A stretch of DNA of 21,471 nt from contig JAFGOG010000613.1 in the NCBI GenBank assembly GCA_016926595.1, positions 1 to 21,471 on the forward strand, written 5' to 3'. The notes below the pieces were generated by a model that made no database searches, was not told the origin of the DNA, and saw only the letters and a list, made by a program, of their open reading frames with translations. Position 1 is the first letter of the stretch, and every line of letters starts with the position of its first letter. A program made the position numbers and the translations under genes. This document shows positions 7,718 through 18,000 of the stretch, piece after piece. This DNA comes from Anaerolineae bacterium. GTDB lineage: Bacteria > Chloroflexota > Anaerolineae > JAAYZQ01.

Positions 7718-10174
7718 TTACCATCCGGTCAGGTCGATAGCCAAGCTGCTATCTTGACTATCGAGCACATTGGTTTCATCGTGGCTATCGCGTGCTTCGA
7801 TGCGCAGTGCCGTACCTCGCCGGGCGGCACTTCCGGGCAGCGCCTGTACGCTGAGATCCAAGCGCTTGAGATCGGGCGTGGCACTCACCGGCTTGGACCG
7901 AAACAGGAGCGCCTGGGTGCTCGCGTCTCTGATCACCACTTCCACCAGGCGGGGCAGCGCTTCCTCGGCGAACAGGCTCTCGCGCTTGACGCGCAGGCCC
8001 ACCCGCACCCGCTGGCCGAGCACCTGGGGCAGCGGCTCCAACTCGACGCTCACCGGTTGGGCCTGAAGCGGCCACTCGACGGCCAGGCAGGGGACGATCC
8101 ACTCCTGGAGCGAGGCGCCGCCGTGAAAATAGCCCAGGCCGCCATAGGCGCGAAAGCTGGCTGCGCCGTGCGGCACCGCGGCCCGCCAGCGGCCGCCCGG
8201 CACCAGGCCCTGTGGCCCTTCAAAAGACACCTCGGCCGGATAGACCAGCGCCCGCCGCGAGGCATAGCTGGGCGGCGGTGCGGGCAGTGGGGGCGGCGCG
8301 TTCTTTTCGGCGCCGCTGGGCCAGTGGATGTAGCCATGGTCGGTCACAGCCAGGATGCGCAGCCAGCCAGCAGCGCGTAGCCGCTCCACAGCCAGCAGGT
8401 AGCGGTCGACCACCGGCCCCGTGCCCTGGGCCTCCAGCTCGTCGTCGTGGCCCAGCTTGTCGATGGCCGCGTCGTACACCACCAGCCGCGTGCGGTTGGG
8501 TCCCGGCGCCGGGATCTGCCCGCTCTGTACGGCGCCCATATCGAGCAGCGCCTCGGCCGGCACGTTCCCATGCGCCTGCCACCAGGCACGCCGGCCAGCG
8601 GCCGTGCCCAGCTCGGCCTTGTGGCCTTGCTGCCGCACCTGCCAGCCGCCGTCCACCAGGTCGGCCTCGATCTCGCCCGCAGGGATGGGCAGCGCCAGGG
8701 CCATGCCCAGCGGTGTGACGGAAGGCAGCGCAGTGCGTGCCGCCGTCACCCTGGCCCGCACCATGCCCTCCTGGTGGTTGATGCGCTCGACCAGGGCGCA
8801 GCCCAGGTCGTAGCGCAGCGCGTCCAGCATCAGGGCGGCGGTGGGCCGTTTCTGCTCCAATTGTCCGGCCAGCCACTCGCCGGCCGTCGACAACGCGGGC
8901 AGCGGGCAGCCGGCCTCGGACCAGACGCGCGACCACTCGATCATGGAGTTTTCCCAGCGGGCGCGGTAGGCGGCGCGCAGGGGGCCGACCAGCTTGAGCA
9001 GGGCGGGGGCCGGTTTGGTCAGGTCGCGCAGGATCTCGTCGCCCGCCCGCTCCGCCTGCCAGCCGTCCGACGTGTACCAGGCAATTGCGTCCTGCGGGCC
9101 GGACCAGGGCTGCGTAATGCCCGCCTCCAGCAACTGCCGGGCGGCCCGGCTCAGGCGCTGTAGCTCCCGCCACGGGATCGTCTTGGGGTCGACGTCCGGC
9201 AGCCCCCAGAAGCCCTGCGCATGGCGCTCCAAGGCGGTCTCGAGCCCCGCCAGCTCTTCCAGCAGTGCCTGGCCCGCCAGTTGCTCCAGGCGGGCGCAGG
9301 TGCCGGCAAAGACAGCCTGCTCGCCCGCCAGCGACAGGAAGGGACCTTCCAACTCCTGCGCAGCGGCCAGCAGTGGCCCCAGGTTGGCGATCTGGTCGGC
9401 GGCGTCGATGGCCCCGGGCAGCGCCTTGCTCAGGCGGATGCTGTCGGTCCAGCCGGCCAGCACTTGCAGGGCCAGGGCGCGCCGGGGCGCCGGGATCAAC
9501 AGCGCGTGGGCCTCGGTCACCAGCCCGGGTGCGATGGTCTGTGCTTCGGTGACCAACAGGCGGGCCAGGCACTGCGCTCGCCAGCGGGGCAGGTGGGCGT
9601 CGTCGAGCGCGGGCAGCCCGGCCTGCTCGACCGTCGTGTCCAACACCAGGCGTTGGTCGGGCTCGGGCTGTGCCCCGCCGGCCAGCACCTCCAGCAGCAG
9701 CGCCCTGTCGGGTTGCAGGCCACCACCGCCCCAATCGGCCGGATCGGACCCGGCGTAGCGGCGAGCCAAGGCCGCCACCTCGGCGTCGCTCAGCGTCAGG
9801 GTGTGGGGCCGCCAACCCCAGTCGCGGAGTTGATCGCGTAGCGGGCGGTCATAGACGCGCTCGGCCAGCAGTGCCTGGGCCCATAGCCAGCCCAGCCGGT
9901 CGGCGGTACGCGGCACGCACAGCACGAACGATTCGCCGGCTGTGAGTCGGGCTTGCAGCCGGGCGCGGGCCTCGAGGCCGGCCGCGTGCTCGGCTGCTTC
10001 GGCCGGCACCTCGACCAGGGTAAAGCCGCCTGGCTGACGCTCGGTGGCCGACCTTAGCAAGGGCAGCCAGTCGCCGGCCGGGTCGCACCACACCAGCCAG
10101 GCGCCGGGATAACTGTCCAGCACCTGGTGCACCAAGGTGCCGATCCGTTCCAGAAGAGTGCCCGCCATAGTCAC
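7718..10174 (-). CDS. pglZ: BREX-1 alkaline-phosphatase-superfamily protein PglZ
   Basis: 818 residues from GTG 10174; ATG 10168, two codons in, is an equally possible start. PglX ends 15 bases upstream, and AAGGGA lies within that gap. The C-terminal half is the PglZ phosphatase-like domain: ALMLDALRYDLG (metal-binding D451), TALPSVTPLGMAL (about 481-493, nucleophile region), LAVTDHGYIHW (D612, H613) and GGLGYFHGGASLQEWIVP (H684). The N-terminal half is helical with no recognisable motif, as is usual for the family, and the length is typical. Known role: essential BREX component; BREX-1 PglZ interacts with other BREX proteins and is needed for both methylation and phage exclusion. It is followed by a REP-like hairpin and brxL. 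Confidence 0.93.
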   Translation of the reverse strand: MTMAGTLLERIGTLVHQVLDSYPGAWLVWCDPAGDWLPLLRSATERQPGGFTLVEVPAEAAEHAAGLEARARLQARLTAGESFVLCVPRTADRLGWLWAQALLAERVYDRPLRDQLRDWGWRPHTLTLSDAEVAALARRYAGSDPADWGGGGLQPDRALLLEVLAGGAQPEPDQRLVLDTTVEQAGLPALDDAHLPRWRAQCLARLLVTEAQTIAPGLVTEAHALLIPAPRRALALQVLAGWTDSIRLSKALPGAIDAADQIANLGPLLAAAQELEGPFLSLAGEQAVFAGTCARLEQLAGQALLEELAGLETALERHAQGFWGLPDVDPKTIPWRELQRLSRAARQLLEAGITQPWSGPQDAIAWYTSDGWQAERAGDEILRDLTKPAPALLKLVGPLRAAYRARWENSMIEWSRVWSEAGCPLPALSTAGEWLAGQLEQKRPTAALMLDALRYDLGCALVERINHQEGMVRARVTAARTALPSVTPLGMALALPIPAGEIEADLVDGGWQVRQQGHKAELGTAAGRRAWWQAHGNVPAEALLDMGAVQSGQIPAPGPNRTRLVVYDAAIDKLGHDDELEAQGTGPVVDRYLLAVERLRAAGWLRILAVTDHGYIHWPSGAEKNAPPPLPAPPPSYASRRALVYPAEVSFEGPQGLVPGGRWRAAVPHGAASFRAYGGLGYFHGGASLQEWIVPCLAVEWPLQAQPVSVELEPLPQVLGQRVRVGLRVKRESLFAEEALPRLVEVVIRDASTQALLFRSKPVSATPDLKRLDLSVQALPGSAARRGTALRIEARDSHDETNVLDSQDSSLAIDLTGW

Positions 10175-10189
10175 AACCCGTCCCTTACC

Positions 10190-13100
10190 CTAATCCGGCC
10201 CTGCCTGCACCCGGGCGAGCGCCGCCGTCCGCTTTTCTTCCAGCCTCAACCGCTCCGCCTCGCGCTCGGGGGCGCGCGCCGTCCACGCCGGGCTCTCGGG
10301 CACGTCCTCGTCCATCCAGCCGCAGCGCGGCAGCACGCCCTCGCGCACCCAGCGCCGTTCGTCGCTGCGCCACCTGGCCCGGTCGGCGATGGCCTTGGGC
10401 ACGTCCTTGGCGTTCAGCACGCGAGCGGCCAACAGGCCTGCCGCTTGCAGCGGCGCGATGTTGGCCCGCACTCCGTCGTTGATGTCCACGTGCCAGGCCC
10501 GCTCATTGGCCAGCAGCTCGGCGCGGCTCGCCGGGGGAAACACCCCATCGCCGCTCCAGCGGTCCAGCGGCTCCGACTCGATCCACCCGTCCAGGTCGGG
10601 GCAGGAAAAGCCCTCTTCTTCCACCCGCCGCAGCCGTCCGGCGAACTCTTCCAGCTCGTAGATGCGCCCGGCCGCTAGCGCCGCGGCCGTCTCGTTGCCC
10701 TTCTTTCTGGCCTGGTCGGCCTGCCGGCGCTCGGCCTGGAGCAGCGTCTCGACGTAGTGGGTGCGGATGCGGGCCAGCACGTCGCCGGCACAGGCGTGGT
10801 AGTAGAGCAGGCACTCAAAGGCCGGTGGGCGGTTAGCCTTGCGGCGGCGGACACCGGCCCCGGTTGGGGCCGCCTGGGGCGTCGAGGCCAGGTGCCAGGC
10901 CACCGGCCGGTGCTTGAACTGGCGCACGTGCCGGGAGAAGAACGACTTGGCGAGCCAGGTTTCCAGGTTCTGGCCGGTCAGCTCGTGCAGCAGCGCCTCG
11001 GTCTGCTGCAAGCCCAGGTCCCCTTCCTCGGCCCGCAGCCGCGCCTCGACCCGTTTAGCCAGCGGTGTGTCGCCTGTGCCCCGTGTGAGCGGGATAATGC
11101 CGTCCGCGTCGGCCCAGGCGGGCACCGGCTCGCCAGCCTCAATCTGCCGGGGCCAGCGGTGCCCCAGATGCCGCAGCACTAGAACGGACAGCCGGTCTTC
11201 AAGGATCCGCTGTTCCTCAGGTTTGCAGCGCACGCCTTCGGTGCGGAGCTCTTCTAGAAGTCTGTAAACACTTATGGGGTGGATCTGAACCTTTCGGCTG
11301 AGTTCTTCCAGGAAGGTTTCTGTAGGGATGGGGATATAGGCTCCTGGGACGGATTGTTCATCGTTACTTTCCTGTTCAGGCTCAACTTCTTCGATCTCTT
11401 CTGGTTTGACACCTGGCCCCGCCTCATAGTTGATCCGCAGGTTGGATTTAAGCTGTGAGAGTTCCTCTTCGGTTACATGGATATGCCGATGAAGTTCCAG
11501 GTGGCCATACATCCGCTCAACTGTAAGCGGAAGGTCAATATCGAATGGTAACTCTGGGACGGTTTCATAGTTGGCAACAATAGGGTGCCACCCAGAGGGT
11601 GTATCAGTCTCGGCAAATACGACTTCAATATCTGACTCACCGAGGTGATGTTCCGACATCGTAGTACGTTCAATAAGAGCTTCGATGAAGTGGAGATGAC
11701 AGGCAATCCGTTCCAATGCCTGACCCCTGGATAACCCATGAGAAGCCACTTCAGTGAGGAATGACGCTGGGCAAGGTTCAAAGTCGCGTTCAGTGCAATC
11801 TTGGCGTAACAGGGCCTGCTTAAGTTGAAAGGCAAAAAGCCCTGGAGCACCAAGACGTGAGAACGCGTCAGTTGATATTGGCAACCTGGTCAAGTAGCCT
11901 GGTCGGAATTGATTGCTCTGAGTCAGTACCCGAAGCAGATACGATGCTAAATAGGTGTTGCACAGAGCTAGGACAGCATGCAGATCGGTCGAAGATGGTT
12001 CGAGCAAGAAAATAGAGGGCGCTCTATCGTTGAATATCCCATCTGGTAGCATTCTGACGCCAAGTTTCCGGCGTCCCATGATGCTGTAGGTCAATCCAGG
12101 GCGAAAGTAAAAGTGCTCATTCCTCACGCACGACTTTGGGAAATTGCGGATACGCGCCCCATTGTACTCCCAGTCAACTGAATACCAGCGGAGACCTGTC
12201 CACTTCTTATAGCCACCAGCTTTGGCGCATTCAACCCAGCGTCCTTTTTCTCCTGGACCTTCTAGTGCTGGGGCTTTACATGCCACTTCCCAGTGGAATC
12301 GGATAAATCTCCTGTCTTCACGCGTGCCAAGCCCTTCCCGGACCATTGCCAAGTCACCAAGTTTTTCCGAGCCGCGAAACAACTGAAGCATAGCAGGGCT
12401 CAGCCAGAAGGCGACGGGCTTGCCCGGTATTGAGGCAAACGCCACTTGGAGACTCTCAGACATTAGTCCCGTCTTATCGCCTCGAACGGTACGCCTCAGC
12501 AAGTCTGCTTGTTCATCTGAAGGGCGAGAACCCGCGATTCGGATGCCTTTGATTCGATGTGCATTTCCTGGCAGCTCCAACTTGTATGAGGCCAAGAGAG
12601 GATTGGCTGGAGGATCTACTTCGCTGAAAGCATGCCGTCCGAGGCTCGCAACTGCCATGATCGAGGTTTCTTGAACTATGCGTTCTCGTAGTCCGAGATA
12701 TTCAGTATCGAAAAGATACGACTGAGGTGCCACGCATGCGACATATCCCTTGCTAAGAGTCTGGTCAAGGCACCACAAGATGAAGGTTGAGTAGAGATTT
12801 CTCTTGCCTGTGGAATAGAAGGCCTCTAGGTAGTTACGCACCCTTGCGTGCAGGTTTCCTACGTCCATATAGGGCGGGTTGGTGGCTGTTACCACATAGC
12901 GCTGTCCAAGCAGTCTGAGCAATTGTATTCCCTCACGCGCTTCTCGCCCGAAAATCACGGAACCTACATCTCCGGTGCTCCTAGCGTCAGCCGCAAAGCC
13001 ACGAGTTACTCGCTCCAGCAGGACTCGCTTGAGCTCAGCCGCATCGTGCCGGCCCAATTCTTCCAGCAGTCGGTTAAGCGCCTGATCCTCCGGCATCAAA

Positions 13101-14497
13101 CCATACTGCCCCTTCGACCGCCGCTGGAAGGCACGGATCGCCTCGTCCAGGTGCTCCGCCGGCCGCAGCAGGCTGCCCAGGATCGGCGCCTGTTCCAGGG
13201 CGGCAAAGACGCCGCGCAGCAACGGCTCGAAGACCTGGTCCTCGGGGTGCCGCCCCAGGTGTCTCTCCAGCGCGCCGGGCGTCAGGCCGGTGGGCGTGGT
13301 CGCCAGGTTGAGCGCCGCCGGCGTGTACGTGCCCGCTCCCGGCAGCCGCCGCGTCCGCCGCTCGTCGCGCACCAGCTCCCAGGCGCGCAGATAGAGCGTC
13401 AAGGCTGCAAGCTGTGCGGCCCGAGGGTCGATGTCGATGCCATGCAGGTGGTGCCCTAAGATGCGGTCCGCCACCTCGCGCGCGCGCATCTCCGGGTACT
13501 GCTCGCGGTACATCGCTACCAGCATGTCGAACGCTTCCCGCAGGAAGTGCCCGCCTCCCATGCATGGGTCTATCAGGGTCAGGTCGTCCAGGCTGGTAAA
13601 CGGCCGGTCCGCGGCTGCCGCGCCGCTCTCCTCTGCCGGCCGGATATAGTACGCCCACGTCTCGGGCAGGCGGCTGTCGGGATAGATCTCGTGGTAGGTG
13701 CGCCCCAGGCTGTTCTGCAGCAGCCATTGGACCATGTACGGCTCGGTAAAGAGCTGCGTCACGGCGGCGATCTCGGCCCGCGTCTCGACCTTGCCGCCAC
13801 TGCTCAGCTTGGCGTAGGTGCGCGCCTTGGCTTCTTCCTGGTAGAACTGGTAGGCCCAGCCGATGGCGTCAGGGTCCCGGAAGGCCGCATCCGACTCGTC
13901 GGCCAGGTAGCCGGGCAGCCCGCCGCCGATCAAGTTTGCGCAGTTCAGCAGCGCCGGCGTACTGGGCCGCAGCGCGGTGTTGGGATCGTCCAGGTCAAAC
14001 AGGCCGGGGAGCGCCGCGGCCTGGGCGCGGCAGGCGTCCTCGACCACGGCCCACCAGCCGCCGTCGGCGCCGGCGGCGCGCTCGGGCTGGGTCTGGCGCA
14101 GGATGTAGAGCGCTTCCGACAGGCCGTCGTAGGCCGGGTTGGCACGCAGCGTGTCGTCGCTCAGGCCGCGCGCTTCCATGGCCCGCAGCGCGATCATGCG
14201 GTTGATCCAGGAGTAGGCGGCCCGCTCCACGATCTCCCGGCGGGCGGCCGGGCGCGCTTCGGCCGGCAGGCCGTCGAGCTGCGCTTCCGCCACTCCGCGC
14301 GCGCGGCGCTCGTCCGGCGTCGGGTTGGCCAGCGCGTCGAGGGGCGTGATCGTCCCATCGGGCGCCACCCCCAGCCGCTCCAGCTCGCGGTCCAGGTCGC
14401 CGCGTATCCACTGCCCGGCTGCGTCGTAGCGGCCGAGCAGGATGTGGCGCAGCTCGGGCACCAGGGTGCGCAGGAGATCTTTGAGACGCTTTTGCAT
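10190..14497 (-). CDS. pglX: BREX-1 adenine-specific DNA methyltransferase PglX
   Basis: 1435 residues, somewhat longer than the roughly 1200 of model type 1 PglX. SAM-binding motif I is LIDPCMGGGHFL (about 308-319); the catalytic motif IV is TATNPPYMDVGNL, with NPPY at 540-543. N-terminal residues 1-300 are the helical region typical of PglX, and the part after about 600 holds the target-recognition and C-terminal helical regions. Known role: N6-adenine methylation of a non-palindromic site, marking self DNA, and cooperation in exclusion. The reading frame is intact. Base composition is mosaic: the stretch of about 11200-13060 (residues about 480-1100) is clearly lower in GC than both ends, consistent with exchange of the specificity module. 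The start at 14497 has only a weak ribosome-binding site and lies 21 bases after the small membrane-protein gene. Confidence 0.95.
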   Translation of the reverse strand: MQKRLKDLLRTLVPELRHILLGRYDAAGQWIRGDLDRELERLGVAPDGTITPLDALANPTPDERRARGVAEAQLDGLPAEARPAARREIVERAAYSWINRMIALRAMEARGLSDDTLRANPAYDGLSEALYILRQTQPERAAGADGGWWAVVEDACRAQAAALPGLFDLDDPNTALRPSTPALLNCANLIGGGLPGYLADESDAAFRDPDAIGWAYQFYQEEAKARTYAKLSSGGKVETRAEIAAVTQLFTEPYMVQWLLQNSLGRTYHEIYPDSRLPETWAYYIRPAEESGAAAADRPFTSLDDLTLIDPCMGGGHFLREAFDMLVAMYREQYPEMRAREVADRILGHHLHGIDIDPRAAQLAALTLYLRAWELVRDERRTRRLPGAGTYTPAALNLATTPTGLTPGALERHLGRHPEDQVFEPLLRGVFAALEQAPILGSLLRPAEHLDEAIRAFQRRSKGQYGLMPEDQALNRLLEELGRHDAAELKRVLLERVTRGFAADARSTGDVGSVIFGREAREGIQLLRLLGQRYVVTATNPPYMDVGNLHARVRNYLEAFYSTGKRNLYSTFILWCLDQTLSKGYVACVAPQSYLFDTEYLGLRERIVQETSIMAVASLGRHAFSEVDPPANPLLASYKLELPGNAHRIKGIRIAGSRPSDEQADLLRRTVRGDKTGLMSESLQVAFASIPGKPVAFWLSPAMLQLFRGSEKLGDLAMVREGLGTREDRRFIRFHWEVACKAPALEGPGEKGRWVECAKAGGYKKWTGLRWYSVDWEYNGARIRNFPKSCVRNEHFYFRPGLTYSIMGRRKLGVRMLPDGIFNDRAPSIFLLEPSSTDLHAVLALCNTYLASYLLRVLTQSNQFRPGYLTRLPISTDAFSRLGAPGLFAFQLKQALLRQDCTERDFEPCPASFLTEVASHGLSRGQALERIACHLHFIEALIERTTMSEHHLGESDIEVVFAETDTPSGWHPIVANYETVPELPFDIDLPLTVERMYGHLELHRHIHVTEEELSQLKSNLRINYEAGPGVKPEEIEEVEPEQESNDEQSVPGAYIPIPTETFLEELSRKVQIHPISVYRLLEELRTEGVRCKPEEQRILEDRLSVLVLRHLGHRWPRQIEAGEPVPAWADADGIIPLTRGTGDTPLAKRVEARLRAEEGDLGLQQTEALLHELTGQNLETWLAKSFFSRHVRQFKHRPVAWHLASTPQAAPTGAGVRRRKANRPPAFECLLYYHACAGDVLARIRTHYVETLLQAERRQADQARKKGNETAAALAAGRIYELEEFAGRLRRVEEEGFSCPDLDGWIESEPLDRWSGDGVFPPASRAELLANERAWHVDINDGVRANIAPLQAAGLLAARVLNAKDVPKAIADRARWRSDERRWVREGVLPRCGWMDEDVPESPAWTARAPEREAERLRLEEKRTAALARVQAGPD

Positions 14498-14518
14498 GGT
14501 AATACTCAGCTTGACCCG

Positions 14519-14932
14519 CTATCCATCGGCTATCTCATACTTGACGATCTTTTGAATCGGCACATCAAAAAGAGCGTCTTTATCACGAGTTCCGTAATCG
14601 AGCACGTCGTCGCGCGTGATCTGTCTATTCCCGCACTTAAGGCAAGCAAGATCCAGGTACTTGAAGTCACGCCCGAAAATAGCCAGAAACGTGATCGTGA
14701 GCATAGCCACACTAAATAAGCAAGGCCCGATGTTGTTCTCCGAGCCTAACCCCGCGACAGCACCGCCGAGCATAGCCAGGCTCACCACTATCTTGGCCCA
14801 GGTCTTGCCCGTGAGACGGTGGCCGATATTGAAAGAGCCGCATTGATCGCAGTAGAGATAGTACGTCCACGCATTGAACGGGTGTCCGGGATGCAGCTCG
14901 CCCGATCTCGTATCCATCATCACCGCTGCCAT
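14519..14932 (-). CDS. Small two-TM membrane protein with two CxxC pairs, inserted in the BREX operon (unknown function)
   Basis: 137 residues from ATG 14932, which has AGGAGG 11 bases upstream; a longer frame from 15019 would run into brxC and lacks such a site. YYLYCDQCGS places one CxxC at 28-31, and LACLKCGN places a second at 97-100. Between them are two hydrophobic helices (about 46-62 and 69-87). The topology puts both CxxC pairs on the same membrane side, where they could form one zinc ribbon or a redox-active pair. I do not recognise a named family. It is not one of the standard BREX-1 genes, yet it sits in line between brxC (80 bases upstream) and pglX (21 bases downstream). It is lower in GC than both neighbours, suggesting later insertion. 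The open frame, ribosome-binding site and domain logic support a real gene. Confidence 0.75.
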   Translation of the reverse strand: MAAVMMDTRSGELHPGHPFNAWTYYLYCDQCGSFNIGHRLTGKTWAKIVVSLAMLGGAVAGLGSENNIGPCLFSVAMLTITFLAIFGRDFKYLDLACLKCGNRQITRDDVLDYGTRDKDALFDVPIQKIVKYEIADG

Positions 14933-15011
14933 GACCGTTCTCGCCTCCTGGCAGTTACGCCGCCCCGCAGCATGGCACGACCGCGGACCAGCAGGGTGGA
15001 AAGCCCCCAAC

Positions 15012-18000
15012 CTACTCAATGATCACGGTTACCCCGTCGCTCAGCTCGGCCGCAATTTTAGACCTCAGCCGGGCCAGGCCCTCGTCCAGCTCGGCCGAGG
15101 TGCGGACGGTCAGCGGGCCGGCGGCGATCGTTTGCCAGCTCAGGCGGCGCTCGGCCGCGACCGGCTTGACCTCGTACCTGAGCCGGAGCTCGCGCAGCCG
15201 GCGCTCCTTCTCCATCTCGGCCCCGGCGAGGGCCGACAACAGGCTGAGCGCCGCGCCCAGGGCCAGGTCGGCACGTCGGGCATCCTCTTCAATCTTTTGG
15301 TACAGCGCGGCCAGCGTGCCGGTTTCCTGATCCACCTGGTCATCGGGCACCCCGGCGGCGCGTACCTGTTCGGCCAGGCGCGCCTCCAGGTCGTGCAGCC
15401 GCCCGCGGGCCTCGTCCTGCCAGCGGGCGATCTGGTCGGTCACCGCCTGCCGGGCAGCGTGGTAGGCCTGCACGATGTCGTTCCAGCGGGCGGGCTCTGT
15501 TACCGTGCGCTCGCGCGTCACGGTGCGATAGTCGTCGACAAAGGTGTGCAGGGCCGGCAGGTCGGCTGTCACGTTGACCATCTTCATATAGAAATCGCGC
15601 ACCTGGATAAAGAGCGCACCCTGGTCGCGTCGAAAGGCGGTCAGGTCCTCCATCTGCCCGGCATAGGCGCGCAGGCGGTCTCCCTGCTCCAGGAAGCCCC
15701 TCAGCCGGGCCGAGGGGGCAGCGTTGTTCAGCAGATCTTGCACCAGGCTGGTCGCCGACTCGAACTCGACGGGCAGCGGGCACTGGGCGGTGTTGGCCCA
15801 GCCCCGCAGCGTCTGCGCCCGGCCCGCCAGGTCGGCCAACCGCTCGCCCAACACATTGTTCAGGGTGGCCACCACCAGCGCCGGCTTGACCCCGAGCACG
15901 GTCTCCATGGCACTCCGGATCTGGAGCAGCTCAGGCATGCTCAGCTCCGAGCGCACGCCCTGCACCCGCATCCCCTTGAATGCTTGCTCCTTGGTCAGCA
16001 GCTCGACTACGCGCGGGTCGGCCGGGTCGGTCAGCACCTGGCCGCTGTCGATCAGCCGGCAGCCCGCCGCGCGCAGCAGCAGAGCCAGGCCTACTTTGAC
16101 CGCGTTCCCATCCCAGCCAAAGGGCGGCTTTTCCAGCTCGGCGCGCAGGTCGCCGGCGTTGACCGGGGCCAGCGCCTGCTCGGGCTGGGGCAGCTTGCCA
16201 CGCAGCGTGCTGAGCAGTGGGTGCCCTTCGTTCAGCGTGCCGTCGGCGTGGTACACGCCCAACCCTTTCAGGTCGGCGTTGGCCGTGTTGCCGCCCAGCG
16301 CCGCCTTGACCGCCGTCACCTCGTTGGTCAGGCGGTAGGGGACTTCGGCCAGGCGGGGGTAAATGCTGGGCAGGATCTGGCTCAGCGTGGCCCGCACCGC
16401 TTCACCGGCGCTGTCGGCCGCGGCGAGCTGGTAGGCGCTGCCGCGGAAAAAGATCGTGCCCCCGCCCACCGCCGTGCTCAATAGCGTACGCACGCGGGCC
16501 TTGAGGTCGGGCAGGTCACTCTGCTTGGCCTGGTAGGCCACGTCTTGCTCGCCCCCATCGGACCGGTGGGCCGAGAGCACCGCGTTGGCCACCGCGTCGG
16601 TGGCGCGGGCCAGCGCCAGCGCCCCGCGGAAGCCGGGGACGTCGGCCAGCCGGAACAGGACGTCGTCGGGCTGCTGGTTCGACCGCTGGCGCATGGCCGT
16701 GTCGTCGGCCACGTCGGGGTCCAGCGCCCGCTGCAGTGGACTGTACACCCGCACCGACACCCCGGCCTGCGGGTTGCGCACGATGCGGCCGTCCAGCTCC
16801 AGGCGCAGCGGAATCTCGCGCTCGTGCAGCGCCACCCGGTCGAAACGCAAGGAAGGCTCGCTTTCATAGTCTTTCAGCGCCTGGCACAGGTCGTAGGCCT
16901 GGCCCAGCAGCTCTTCCTGCCGGGCGTGAACCTTGTCCTGGAAGCTGCGCTGCTGCGTGCTCAGGAAAATGTACTGCTCGCCCACGTGTTTGGCATAGTG
17001 CGCGTCCACCAGCCGGTCCAGCTCGGCCTCGACCTGCGGGCGGAGCTGGCCCAGGGTGGTGTCCATCGAGTTCACTACGGTGCGGGCGACATTGTCGACG
17101 GTGGTGGGGATGTACTGCGCCTGGCCCAGCAGGAACAGGCCGCGGGCCACGCGTAGCGTAAAGGCATCGGCCCCAGGCACGTCAGGACGGATGCGGTTGA
17201 GGTCGGTCTTGGTCTCGATGGGCACGTCCGACTCGAGCTGGCCGTACAGGTCGGCCAGGCTCACCAGCTTGCCCACGGGGCTGTCGAGCAGGCCCGGCGT
17301 GTCGATCAGCGTGCCCTGCACCACGCCGATCATGGTCCGGTTCGAGCCGGTGAGCGCCTCGTCGCGCCCGGCCGCCTGGGCGATGCCCTTGACCACGTCG
17401 GGAATGGCGGCCACCGTCCAGGGCAGGTAGGGATAATATTGGGCCAGGCTCGTGGCGTCGGGCCGCGGGTAGTTGCGCTGGGCCTGGGCTACCGATCCCA
17501 GGTCGGTCAGATCGCCGCTGCGCTGCTCAAAACGCTGCTCGAGCGCGGCGCGCGCCGTTTGGGTCTTGTGCAGCACCCGCTTTTCCACCACCTCGCTGAT
17601 ATCGTCGTTGCTCAGCTTGCACTGCAGGGCAAAGCGATGCAGGATCTTGGCATAGTATTCCTGCTGGACGTTCTGGCTCAGGGCCTGCACGTCGCCGTGG
17701 GCAGTCACCGCCAGCCACACCCGGCCGCCCCCCAACTCGGCCGCATCTTCGGCCAGGGCCTGCACCTGCATGGTGCGGTCGTTGGGGTTGCCGGCGGCGA
17801 TCCACTGGCCCAGCTCGTCGAGCTGGAGCAGCACCTTGTGCCGGCGCCCGCCGCCATCACGCGCCTCGCACCAGCGGCGCAGCCGGTTGACAAGCGCCGT
17901 GGGCGTCACCCCGCCCTGCACAATGGCATTGACGGCCTGCTCGACGGCGGCCGGCCCGCTGAACAGGTCTGACGATACCTCGGCGGCCGCCCGGTAGAGG

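Noticed and set aside
5953..7740. 595-codon open frame on the plus strand
   Set aside because: It lies opposite brxL, whose protein matches a known family along its whole length; the plus frame is a low-complexity shadow of GC-rich codon usage.
13547..16484. Long plus-strand frames opposite pglX and brxC (13547-14719 and 14874-16484)
   Set aside because: They mirror recognised BREX genes, have no domain features and result from high-GC third positions.
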